DNA of 64,000 nt from Artocarpus heterophyllus. Taxonomy: Eukaryota; Streptophyta; Magnoliopsida; Rosales; Moraceae. Positions within the stretch are counted from its first letter, which is position 1; each line of letters starts with the position of its first letter. The notes beneath the pieces were generated by a model that saw nothing but the letters and a program-made list of their open reading frames with translations, searched no databases and had not been told where the DNA came from. Made by a program: the position numbers and the translations under genes. Location of the stretch: the NCBI GenBank assembly GCA_025403435.1, contig CM046330.1:19180239-19244238 (forward strand), in the 5' to 3' direction. Positions 13,600 to 23,568 of the stretch are shown here, one piece after another.

Positions 13600-13745
13600 G
13601 GGCCTCCTCCTTTGTAATTGACACTTCATTTTCAGAAATTTAACGCCCGAAAAGTTTAGCTGTCGAGCTTAAGTTCAATAGCCGATGACATAATCTCCCG
13701 AGCTCAAGCTACCGAGAACCCTGGCAGGTAATTTCCTGAGTGAAA

Positions 13746-16283
13746 ATGAGTGATTTGTCCGACTCCCAGAACGTAGAGGTTTCATGGTCGAAAAGTAGCG
13801 AGGAGAGCAGTAGCTCTTCTTCTACCCAATCCGACGCCGAGGTGGCGTCCCCAAGACGGGACGGGGCCAGCCGGTTGGAGCAGATCCTAAGGGTCGATTC
13901 CCAGACAGTACCCGAGCAGGAGTTCTTGAACATGCTGGACGGGCGTAAGCTCATTAGACCGTCCAGGGAGCAAGACCCTTATGTGGGGGCGGCGACAGCG
14001 GGCTCTTCCTGAGTTCTTCCAAGGGAGAGGACCGAACTTCAGGCCCGCGAGGATGCTCCGAGCACCTCTGGTCGGCGTGCTGGGGCCCCCGTCCAAGTCG
14101 CGGGGGTGATCACGGTTGATGTCTCCGATGAGGAGCATGTAGCCGAGGAGGCAGAGGTGGAGCAGCCGGAGATGGAGCAGGAGGTCTAGGTCACCCGCGT
14201 GCGGGGTGTAACGGCATATCGGGTAAGCCGTCCTAGGCAAACCTCTGCGGCGGGGTATACGAGCGCCATCACTGAGTCGCGGTTAGAGACCCTACGCGCC
14301 GAGTATGGTATCCCGGTAGATGTGATTCTCGCCAGTCCCCGGTGAGGGAGACTCACCTCTAGACGCATCGGAGGGTTTCATCACACTCTACGCCGAGTTC
14401 TTTAGGGCCAGGCTGCGTCTACCTTTGCACCGTTTTCTCCGCCGGGCACTCAACGAGTTTAACGTGTGCCCGACTCAACTGAACCCGAACAGCTATCGGT
14501 CGCTGGTCGGGATGTACATCCTATGGAAGTACCACCGAAGTACCGAGATGGCGCTGGAGGCCTTCAAACAAGTATTCAAGATGAAGAAGCTTCCTCGGCA
14601 GTCCAGCTGGTATTACTTCACCGGCTTCAGGAAGGATTTTATCTTAGACAACCCCGACTCAGACAAGTTATGGAAGTACGAGTGGTTCTACGCCGGGGGA
14701 AACTTTTTGGCTTGAGCCGGTGAAGCCGTCCCCGAGGATGAGCAAGTACCGAGGTCATTTGAGTAGGGGCACGTTTGGACCAAGCGTCCTTGGGCACCAA
14801 GCTGCGTGATAAGGGCCGTGGACGAGCTGTTCGAGAAGCCGAAGCCGTCTAGACAACAGTCCTTCCTCCTGAGGAAGGACACTTTATCCAGTTACGGCTG
14901 GTTTGGGGAGTCCAGCAGCCTTCCCTGAGCTGTCCGTCCTGCCCGGGGGGCCGGGCAGGTTACAGTTGCTCATCCGAGTGCCGCGGACATTCCAGGGCCA
15001 AGCACTTCCCGGTCCGGGTGGCCGACGAGGGAGCCTTCTACGTCCAATTCTGAGGACTCGTCCAGTGGCACCTTCGATGCGGGGCCACCTGTAGCCGACG
15101 AGGACCTCGAGGACGTGATTAGGCTCCTATACCCGTCTCGCCAACTTCGGATCGAAGGTCAGCCCAGAACTTTATTTTTAGTCATCCCCCTTTTTTTTTA
15201 TTCCGATCTTGCTTTGACTTGGCATTCCTTGTGCAAAAATGACGGCACCGACCTCCCATGCTGACAGGCGTGCCCAGATGGCAAGCCTAAGAAAGGGCAA
15301 GGGCAAGGCTATTGACGTCGGGAGAAAACGCAAGCGGACGCCGATGCCCGAGCACCTAACCCGCACCGGGCAGACCTCATCAGTCCAAATTCCACCACTT
15401 CCGTCACAGCCGACCAGGGCCTCACCAGAGGTCAGTTCAGCAGACGAGGCCGCCAGAGCTTCTGCCGAGGACCGGCAGAAAAGGCACCCGGACTACCATG
15501 GTACGGTTCTTGAGCGCCTCGGAGACGCAGTCCCCTAGGATGACTTCTTCATGGACATTCGAGGTGAGGACTTCCAGAGCGTATGCAACATAGCCCTCCA
15601 AGCCACTACCTCTGTAAGTATCGGAGCTAATAAACAGTTCTTTTCTTGTGATATATTGCCGAGGACTGACGTCCTAATTTTTACAGTCGAGCGCCGTTGT
15701 GCATATGGTGCACTCCATTGGGATGAAGGAGATCCACAAGGAGAAAGAGATGCACAAAAAGACCATCCTAAAGAAGTTGGACTCCGAGAAGAAGCTCATT
15801 GAGCTAGATCAAGCCAAGGAGTCTCTCAAGCAATCCTAGGAGGAAGCTCGGAAGGCAAAGGCTGAGGCCGAGGACATGTCGAGGCTGCTCAAGGAGGCAG
15901 AAGATAAAGCTGCAAGGCTGAAAGATAAAGCTGCACGGCTTGAGGGGCAGCTGGCAACCCTGCAAGCGAAGCACCAACAATCTGTGGCCGGGCTCCCCGA
16001 CCGCTTAACCAGTGCGGTCGAGGAGTTTAAGACATCTCTGGAGTATGCCGATCTCTACTACGACGGCATGACAGACCTCCGCGATCATCTGATAGAAAAG
16101 CACCCTGAGGCAGTTGGATTCGACAGGTCGGTCATCGTCGAGCCGGACCAAGATGATGTCGAATAACAGCGGGGTGTTGAGGACGAGGTCGTCGTGGTGG
16201 ACGGTGACGACGACGGGGATGAGCAAGTCGCCGAGGGAGGCAGGGACGAGGACGCGGCTGGGGACGAGACCCAAGCCGATTGA
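13746..16283 (+). pseudogene. Antisense ORF of the Tat element (PF04195-like plus coiled coil)
   Basis: It starts at ATG 13746 with an acidic, serine-rich N-terminus. The central part (about 14370-14715) reads GFITLYAEFF, then RLRLPLHRFLRRALNEFNV, then QLNPNSYRSLVGMYILW. I recognise this as the 'putative gypsy type transposon' family (PF04195, Transposase_28), known from antisense ORFs of plant Tat elements. After a basic linker (15239-15538) and an intron (15614-15686, gtaagt...ttacag) comes a Lys/Glu-rich coiled coil (about 15690-16010) and an acidic tail ending in TGA at 16281-16283. A second intron probably starts near 15159; its acceptor seems to have changed from CAG to CAA. In-frame stops (14010, about 15837, 16164) and frame changes disable it. 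Its function is unknown; no enzyme motif is visible. Confidence 0.75.
15614..15686 (+). other. Spliceosomal intron in the antisense ORF
   Basis: 73 bp with a strong donor (tct|gtaagtatcgg) and an acceptor after a pyrimidine-rich run (aatttttacag|tcgag). Removing it joins the exon ending ACYS-like residues to the coiled-coil exon in one frame. It shows that the gene was transcribed and spliced from the plus strand, opposite to the element's own RNA. Confidence 0.65.
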
Positions 16284-16346
16284 GCCTCTTTTTTGTTTTT
16301 GTATTCGGGCTCGGGAGGTGCCCGGTTTTCTTGTACCTCCCTGATG

Positions 16347-16352
16347 AATAAA
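16347..16352 (+). terminator. Polyadenylation signal of the antisense gene
   Basis: AATAAA lies about 64 bp after the antisense stop codon (16281-16283) and is followed by T-rich sequence. With the TATA box at 13592 it completes an independent transcription unit. Confidence 0.55.
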
Positions 16353-17039
16353 GATTTCCCGTTTTGCCTTCATTGTTTTCTTACGCGCAGTTTTGTTTTA
16401 TTTTACATCCCACGTAATTTTCAAAGTTAGGCACTTCTCGGGGAGGATCCCAGGTTGGGAACCAGCTATCTCGACTTTACCTTGCTCGCTCAACTTATCC
16501 GAGGATGTAGGTTTAGTACCTATGTTGTCGAGTTAATCTGAGTAGTCATCCTTCTCAATCACTCCGAGTAGTTTTCCTTACCTGCTTAATTATCCAAGCA
16601 GGTTTAGGTTTCTGATCTCGATCGGGCAAAATATAGACGGCATATAACTACCCTTACCCTGTTGCCCCCCATAGACTTGTTTAAGTTTTAAAGAAACTTT
16701 ACAAGTGTAGGACTAGTCGGACACGTAAATGTGCCGAGCAACTAAAAGGCTTGTCTGTACGGCGACAGACATATGATCGATATACCGACCAGCCCCCCGG
16801 CCCGGTTTTAACAAGGATGACTCTCCCTTGATGGAAGTTAGCGTCCTGTCTTCCGAGCTGGAGTTGTGGCACCTTGGACATACTTTTCCCTTAAATACAT
16901 TACTCAAGTGGAATGATATTTGGGAAGTTGTGCTCCATTAATGTAATATTTACATGGATTTTTCTAGCCCTGCTCAGCAAGTCCAGTTACAAAAGAATTG
17001 TGGCCAGAGGTCAAAAAAAAAGGAGTCTGGCTCTGATTT
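16353..17039. other. Non-coding spacer between antisense gene and pol
   Basis: This holds the 3' non-coding region of both convergent genes of the gypsy element. Its base composition matches the element. No conserved protein is seen, and the short open frames overlap on both strands. Confidence 0.6.
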
Positions 17040-18188
17040 TTAAGAATAGAATCTTTTTAAGAGCTCGGCATTCCATGGATGACCGAGCTGATTCCCCTCC
17101 GTATCGGTCAACTTGTAAGTGCCTGGTCGTACGATACCTTCGACTCTGAACGGACCTTCCCATTTCGGACCAAAGGACCCGAGACCGGGTTGTTGAACCG
17201 TGACATTCTTCATTACTAAGTCACCAACTTTAAAGCTTCTCGACTGAACTCTTTTGTTGTAATACCGAGCTACTACCTGGTTCTGAGCTGCGTTACGAAT
17301 TGATGCTCGGTTCCTTTTCTCTTCAAGTAGATCAAGCTCGGTCAACATGAGCTCCTCGTTTACAGTCTCCTCGTATCGCTCAACCCTTAAGCTCGGTAAC
17401 CCTACTTCGGCTGGAATGACAGCCTCTACCCCGTAGACCAGGGAGAACGGTGTCTCGCCAGTCGCAGCTCGGGTAGTTGTGTGATATGCCCAGAGCACTT
17501 GGGGTAGTTCGTCAATCCACGCACCCTTAAGCCCCTCGAGTTTTTTCTTCAGGTTATCTTTAATTGTCTTGTTCACGGCCTCAACCTGGCCGTTACTCTA
17601 CGGATAGCTCGGGGAGGAGAAAATCTTCTTAATGCCAAGCTTCTCGCATAAATGACGTAGACCCGAGGAGTCAAACTGTTTGGCACTGTCAGTCACAATA
17701 GTGTGCGGGATTCTGAACTAGTAGACGATGTTTTTCCATACAAAGTTGGTACACTTGGCTTCGGTCATGTTGGTATAGGGTTCAACCTCGATCCACTTCG
17801 TCAGATAGTCTATGGCCACTATACAATATCTGAATTGAGAGCGGGCCGGCGGGAAAGGCCAGATCAGGTCGATGGCCCATTTTGCAAATGGCCAAGCCGA
17901 GGTCACTGTGTTGAGAGGCTCGGCATGTGAGCCTAGCATTCTAGCAAATTGCTGTCATTTGAGGCATTTTCATGCAAAGTTCCCGCAGTCTTGCTGCATG
18001 GTGGGCTAGTAATATCCCTACCGGAGGCACTTTTGAGCCAAGGAGCGTCCTCCAGAATGATTGCCGCATAGGCCTTCGTGGATCTCGCTCATTAGATATT
18101 CGGCCTCCTTGGGGTCCAAGCATCTTAAGCACGACGTAGTGTAGCCTTGCCGGTATAACTTTCCTCCAATCATCGAATACCGGGCCGA
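17040..18188 (-). pseudogene. Integrase domain of the Tat-type gypsy element
   Basis: Read on the minus strand. A zinc-binding N-terminal part (HEGLCGNHSGGR, about 18045-18080) is followed by the catalytic core. The three acidic residues are visible: Asp in WAIDLIWPFP (usually DLIGPFP), Asp in IVTDSAKQF, and Glu in NGQVEAVNKT. The C-terminal part (17040-17576, 178 residues open) contains KVGDLVMKN and PKWEGPFRV, the usual DNA-binding fold of gypsy integrases. Stops interrupt the frame near 18015, 17940, 17715 and 17597. It would have inserted element cDNA into the genome; it is now inactive. Confidence 0.88.
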
Positions 18189-20229
18189 GCTGTTACGTAC
18201 CCGACGTGCCTCTTCTCGGTCGTCGGGTAACTCGGCTATGGTCAGGTATCGGATGATCGGGTCCATCCAGGTACATGTCGGATCCTCGGCCAGGCTCATG
18301 ACCTCCTTTACTATGCTTGGTTCGGGCAGTCTTTCAATGGGGACCGACGTCAAGTCACTTCCACCCAATCCAGAAGCCAGTCGGGCTAGGACGTCGGCTT
18401 TTGTGTTTTCAGACCGGGGAATCTGCTTAAAAGAATAGGACTTGAATTGCCCGAGCAGCCATTTTGCTTCCTTTAAATATGCCACCATCGAGTCTGCCCG
18501 GGCCTGAAATTCTCCAGTGACTTGCTGTACCACTAGCATTGAGTCACTATAGATAGTGAGGCGATTGACGCCGAGATCTCGGGCGATTCGTAGTCCGGCA
18601 AGCAAAGCTTTGTACTCCGCCTCGTTGTTAGAGGCTTTGAAGTCGAATTGGAGGGCATAGATGACCTTGTACCCGTCCGGGCTAGTTAGGATCAGCCCGG
18701 CACCCGACCCGTCGATGCAGGTAGAGCCGTCGATGTGTAGTTTCCAGTCCGGCTCCAGGGGAAAGTCTTGTGCACTACAGCCAGCTGTGTCAGGCTCTTC
18801 AATGGGTGACTTCTCGACTTGTGGAGTCGCCTTACCGGCTTCCGTAAATTCGACAATGAAATTCGCAAGGACTTGAGCTTTTATTGCCGTTCTCGGCACA
18901 AAATGCACATCATATTGGCCCAGCTCAACTGACCACTTGGCTATTCGGCCCGATATCTCTGGACTCTGCAAAACTTGCCGCAGCGGGAACTTGGTCGGGA
19001 CCCTGATGGTGTGGCCTTGGTAATATGGCCGCAGCTTCCAGACCGACGTGATTAAGGCGAAGGCCAGCTTTTCCAGCGGTGGGTAACGCTCCTCGACACC
19101 TTGGAATGCGTGGCTGGTATAATAAACTGGTCTCTGGATCCCGTCTTCGTCTCGGACCAAGACTGAGCTAACAGCTTTTTCTGACACGGCTAAATAGGCA
19201 GTTAGAACCTCACCGGGCAAAGGTTTGGACAAGAGTGGGGGCGTAGCTAGGTAAGTTTTTAAGCTTTGAAAAGCTTCCTCACACTCATTGCTCCACTCAA
19301 ACCTCCCCTTAAGTGCCTTGAAAAAAGGGTGGCACTTGTCGGTAGCCCGGGAAACAAATCTTGACAAAGTAGCTACCATGCCAGTAAGCCTTTGCACGTC
19401 CTTCACCGTCTGAGGAGAATGCATGTCGATGATTGCTTGGGCTTTCGTTGGGTTGACCTCAATTCCTCGTTGATTGACTAAAAATCTGAGGAACTTGCCC
19501 GAGCTAACGCCGAAAGCGCATTTCGCCGGGTTGAGTTTCATCCCATATTCTCGGAGAATGTCGAAGCTAGCTCGGAGGTCAGCCATGTGGTCCTTCGCTT
19601 GGATAGATTTTACCAACATGTCGTCCACATAGACCTCCATAGTTTTCCCAGATCAGCCGAGCAAACATCTTGTTAACGAGGCGTTGATAAGTAGCCCCAG
19701 CGTTCTTGAGGCCAAACGGCATTACAACGTAACAGTACAAGCCCTGGTCAGTAACAAATGAGGTTTTAACTTGGTCTTTCTCGACCATCCTTATCTGATT
19801 ATACCCGGAGTATGCATCCATAAAACTCAAAAGCTCGTGCCCGGCTGTAGCATCGACGAGCTGGTCTATCCGAGGAAGTGGGAAGCAGTCTTTCGGGCAG
19901 GCTTTGTTGAGATCGATGTAGTCAATGCAGACCCGTCACTTGCCGTTCGCCTTCTTGACGAGGACAACGTTTGCTAACCATTCTAGGTATTTGACCTCTC
20001 TGATGAACCCAGCCTTCAGGAGTTTCTGGACTTCATCATTGATTGCAGCATATCTCTTCGGGTTAAAGGCCCTTCATTTTTGTATCACCGACCTGTGACC
20101 AGGATGGACGTTGAGCCGATGGATGATGACGCTCGGATCAATGTCGGGCATGTCCTCATGGGACCATGCGAAAATGTCTCAGTGTTCAGAAAGAAGGGAT
20201 TCCAGGTCGGCCCGGATCTCAGGTCGTAA
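18189..20229 (-). pseudogene. Reverse transcriptase and dual RNase H of the gypsy element
   Basis: The RT fingers and palm run from about 20230 downward: FIREVKYLEWLANVVLVKK, DLNKACPKD, SFMDAYSGYNQI, then the active site YVDDMLVKS at 19605-19631. A small insertion before YVDD shifts the frame. The first RNase H (about 19205-18850) has LAVSEKAVSSVLV where an active gypsy RNase H has DAS, so its first catalytic Asp is missing. A second, archaeal-type RNase H (about 18749-18365) keeps DGS, NNEAEYKAL, YSDSMLVV and ADVLARLAS, that is, all four acidic positions. This double arrangement is typical of the Tat group. Stops from Trp and Arg codons occur upstream (20180, 20076 and 19935 regions). Confidence 0.9.
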
Positions 20230-20952
20230 CTATGATCCGAGTTGGACTGTGCGTTTAGGCCTTTCAGGGTCCAAGGAGAATGGCACTAAGTCTTCGACCG
20301 GGGTACCCCTTACCTCTTCCTCGGGCAACCTGGGATCTAGGTCTGCCAGCATCTTAGGTGTCGAGTCAGTTGGGAGATTGGACTCGTCGACCGTATAGAC
20401 GGCCAGGACTCCATGTTGCTGAGCCGAGGCTGCTCGGACAGCGTTTGCGTAGCAAGCCCGGGAGTCTGTCTGGGATGAGCGGATCACTCCAACGCCACCG
20501 TCGGTCGGGAACTTCATCGCCAGATGATATGTCAAAACAATAGCCTTCAATCCGTTCAGCGTCGGCCGGCCAATGATGATGTTGTACTGGGAGGGTTTGT
20601 CGACAACTAAAAAGTTGACTACCCGAGTGATCCTTACAGCTCCTTCTCCAAAAGTCACCAGGAGACTGACCTTTCCGGTTGCCCGGACACACTCACCTGC
20701 GAAGCCAAAGAGTGGGGTCCGAACCGGGACTAATGGGGCGTTGCTTATCTTCAACTTGTCAAATGCTTGTTTAAAGAGGATGTCCGCCGAACTGCCGTTG
20801 TCGATTAAGACACGCCGTACTATATTGTTGGCGATGGGCAGTTCGCATACCAAGGCATCGTTGTGAGGATGCATCAATCGATCCGCTTCCTCTTCAGTGA
20901 AAGTGATCGGGGTGTCTTCTTGGTGGCATATCTTGTTGATGTGCTCGGACAT
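20230..20952 (-). pseudogene. Aspartic protease region of the gypsy element
   Basis: A 240-codon open stretch. The retropepsin active-site segment reads VLIDNGSSADILF, the Tat/Athila variant in which DNGSS replaces the usual DTGA. It is followed by a hydrophobic stretch and IIGRPTLNGL, the second conserved retropepsin element (ILGRPxL). It would have cut the Gag-Pol polyprotein. The tail (DLDPRLPEEE) links to the RT. This segment is open, but the frames on both sides are broken. Confidence 0.88.
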
Positions 20953-21189
20953 ATTTATGAACTCACCCCGTTCGACCCGCCGAGCTTCTCTGACGTAAGA
21001 TCGTCGACCACTCGACGTGTCCCTGGTAACAGGCCCGTCAAATATCGTGTGAACAATATTCGGGGGGGGTCCGAGGTGTTCCCACCGTCGGTCCTTGGTC
21101 GGTTCTATACGTCTCGGCTTGACGAATCGTTCCTTTCAGAAGCGGCCCTCGGCGTTATAACCCGCTTGCTGAATTCCTGTAAAAGTCCT

Positions 21190-22712
21190 TATCGGACCAA
21201 TCTTTCGATCTGGTCCTTCAACTGGATGCACTCCCTAGTAGTATGCCCCACATCCTTATGAAACTCGCAAAACTTCGACTGATTACGTTTCACCCTACTG
21301 CCCCAGAGCTTAGGCGGTGGTGTTAGCAAATTCTTATCACCAACCTAGGCGAGCACCTCATCAATGGTCGCCACTAAGGGTGTGTAGTTTTGGAACTTAC
21401 TGGTTGGCCCCTTAGGCTTATCGGCTTTCTCTTTCTTCTGTCTCTTGGCATGCTCGGCACTACCCTATTCCGGCACCTTTTTTTGCTTCTTATCCTTCTT
21501 TGTTCAGCTCGGGCCAGCCTATTCCTGGTGGCTTTTCATGTACTCGGCGACGTCCGCGTGTCTCGGGGCGTACCTGAGCATTTGTGAAAACGTGCTCGGC
21601 TGCTCAAAGGCCAAGGACCACGTCAGCTTCTCGTCTCGGAGGCCCCCTACAAAAATGTGTTTGAGGGTCTCGTCTTTGACGTGCTTGACCTCGAGAGCTG
21701 CCCGGGTGAACCGATTAATGTAATCTCTGACGCTGCCGTCTCCCTGCTTAACGGCATATAGGCAAGTTATTTCTTTTCTTCGCGTCTTGGTTGTGGAGAA
21801 TGCGGAGGAGAAGGCATCGGTCAGATGCCGAAAAGAAGGAATTGACCCGGGTTCGAGTCGTCGAAACCACTGTCGGACAGGGCCCGTAAGAGTGAGTGAG
21901 AAGGCTTTGCACATCGCCGTATCGCTGGCGTTCTGCAGTAGCATGTGTCCCCGAAAGAGTTCGACATGCTCATCAGCATCAATGGTCCCATCATAAGACT
22001 TGATCTGTGGGACCTTAAACTTTGGCGGCATGGGCGCCCGCATTATGTTATCCGAAAAAGGTGGGTCCTGAGCTCCTGTCTCATCTAGACCGAATCTACA
22101 ATTTTGGATCTCGTCAATTTGTCGCTGCAGTGCCCGGAACTGGCGGCTATTGGTGTCTTCAGGCAGTTCGACCCGATAGGGTACTCTGCCCTCAACACGG
22201 CCTCCAGCTCCGGCGTGGCGATTTCTGTTTATTCCTTGAGACCCGAGCCGGTCAAATACCGAGGCTCGGGAACCTTGTGGTGAAGGGGCACGGGCCGCGT
22301 GGCGTCCCATACGGTGTTCCTGAACTAGTCTATTGTCAGCTAGGATTCCCTTGATGGATCCTACAAACTGCTCGGATTGGCTTTGTTGTGGGTTTGCTGC
22401 ACTTCGCTCGACCCGACCTCCAGCCTGGTCATCCTGGGCCCAGGGCGGCAGAGCTGGTGCGGCTTGTCGTTGAGCTTGCTGTGCGAGCTGCTGAGTTAGG
22501 ATTCAGACCGCGTCTGTAAGCTCTCGGATCGGTTCTTGGGTGGCAGGGGCATCCACCGGCTCTGCTCTGGCTGTACTTCCTTGCCCCCCAGACCAGGATC
22601 TCGCAGTCCGAGGACGGCCCCTGGGCCAGCATGTGGCTGGTTGCCTATTTCTCGCTTCGCCCGACCCCTCTGGTCGGGCTGTCTCATCTCGGGCGTTACC
22701 TCGAGTTGTCAT
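21190..22712 (-). pseudogene. Gag of the Tat-type gypsy element
   Basis: It begins at ATG 22712 (MTTRGNARDE) and stays in one frame past a TGA at 22503-22505, through a 263-residue open stretch (22310-21519). That stretch holds a Retrotrans_gag domain: FKVPQIKSYDGTID, HMLLQNASDTAMCKAFSLTL, GPVRQWFRRL, DYINRFTRA. Further along the same frame, near 21220-21265, is a zinc-knuckle-like FCEFHKDVGHTTREC. Stops at 21519, about 21504, 21474, 21350 and 21196 can be read as single transitions from Gln, Arg or Trp codons. Gag would have formed the virus-like particle; this copy cannot. Confidence 0.88.
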
Positions 22713-22765
22713 CTCGGGAGTCGGAAGTGATGTAGCTGAAGTGAGGATAAAGGCGTAGGGGCCCT

Positions 22766-22778
22766 CCTTCTAGCGCCA
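22766..22778 (-). other. Primer-binding site of the gypsy element
   Basis: Three bases inside the 5' LTR, in element orientation, the sequence reads TGGCGCTAGAAGG, a tRNA 3'-end complement starting TGG as expected. The exact tRNA was not assigned. Confidence 0.7.
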
Positions 22779-22781
22779 AAA

Positions 22782-23411
22782 TGTTGATGCTTACCGTTGT
22801 CCGGTGTCGGATCAACACCCACATGCGGCTGCGCACGTTTTGACCTCTTCTTGGGCTCGCCCCTGACCGGGAGTGTGTACCTGCAAGAGGGATGGTACGG
22901 AGAATAGTAGGGTTAGTCAATAGACAAGGGCTCTCCGATGCTCAAGGCAGGTATTGCTTGGTAGAGGTCGACAGCTAGTTAGGTGTGAAGAAGTCTCTCT
23001 CTCTAGAATGTCATAAATGCATCCTATTTATAGGTCACCACTTGGATCGGGTGCAAGATGGGTTTTGCCCATCACTCGGGTGTCACATCAAGGTGTGTCA
23101 GGCAGTAGGTAACAAGTGTCGCACCCATTGCCCAATGGATTGGACTCTATCGGACGGCAGCTCATTTGCCTGGTGTTGGCCTACAAGGGCGAGTAGCAAC
23201 CTATATTTATGAGTAACGTAGTCCGACCCAAGCTACTGTACATCCCGAGGTGGCAGCCTTCTTGGGGCGTGCATTTGAATGCCTGAGAGGCACCTCGGGA
23301 AGGAGTATAAAGCGTCAGGGACTGACTGTAAACTCCCTGAGGTCTGCCGAGCTTAATTGTCGACCACTAAAGTTAATGTCCTCGGTGGTGGCGCCGAGCT
23401 TACCCTCAACA
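22782..23411 (-). repeat. 5' LTR of the Tat-type gypsy element
   Basis: 630 bp, begins tgttgatgc and ends cctcaaca on the plus strand. The element's TATA box is tatttata at 23025-23032 on the plus strand. The TSD attat follows at 23412-23416. Confidence 0.93.
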
Positions 23412-23568
23412 ATTATCATATGAAAATAACATTAAATCCCAATGGGTACTCTCAAATTAGGCCTTCCAAATTGGACTCCAACAATAAATATATATTTTTA
23501 GTGTGTTTTAAATTATTTAGTGATGATCTCCAACTAAGCACTTGAAGCACACAAATCATTAATTTGCA
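23412..23568 (-). repeat. Right arm of the inverted repeat, inner part
   Basis: The reverse complement of this piece matches the left arm at about 11999-12115 (gtgcttagttggagat, and 'ccaatttggaaggcctaa'). It is separated from the rest of the right arm by the solo LTR at 23569-25898. Its last five bases, ttgca, are the TSD of that LTR. Confidence 0.65.

Larger units (their letters stand above)
12736..23411 (-). mobile_element. Ty3/gypsy LTR retrotransposon, Tat type, with antisense ORF
   Basis: A complete but decayed 10,676 bp element. Two 630 bp LTRs (12736-13365 and 22782-23411) begin TG and end CA and are flanked by the perfect 5 bp TSD attat (12731-12735 and 23412-23416). On the minus strand the order is LTR, primer-binding site, gag, protease, reverse transcriptase, RNase H, a second RNase H, integrase, untranslated spacer, an antisense ORF on the plus strand, polypurine tract, LTR. 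Integrase last marks Ty3/gypsy. The second, archaeal-type RNase H and the antisense gene are hallmarks of the plant Tat group (Retand/Ogre relatives). All reading frames carry stops or frameshifts, so it is not autonomous. Confidence 0.93.

Noticed and set aside
13161..13624. Overlapping open frames on both strands in and beside the gypsy LTR
   Set aside because: They are GC-rich LTR and leader sequence; none resembles a protein, and they overlap each other in several frames.
22536..22758. Plus-strand open frames opposite the start of gag
   Set aside because: They mirror GC-rich gag codons; the minus-strand frame carries the recognisable Gag domain.
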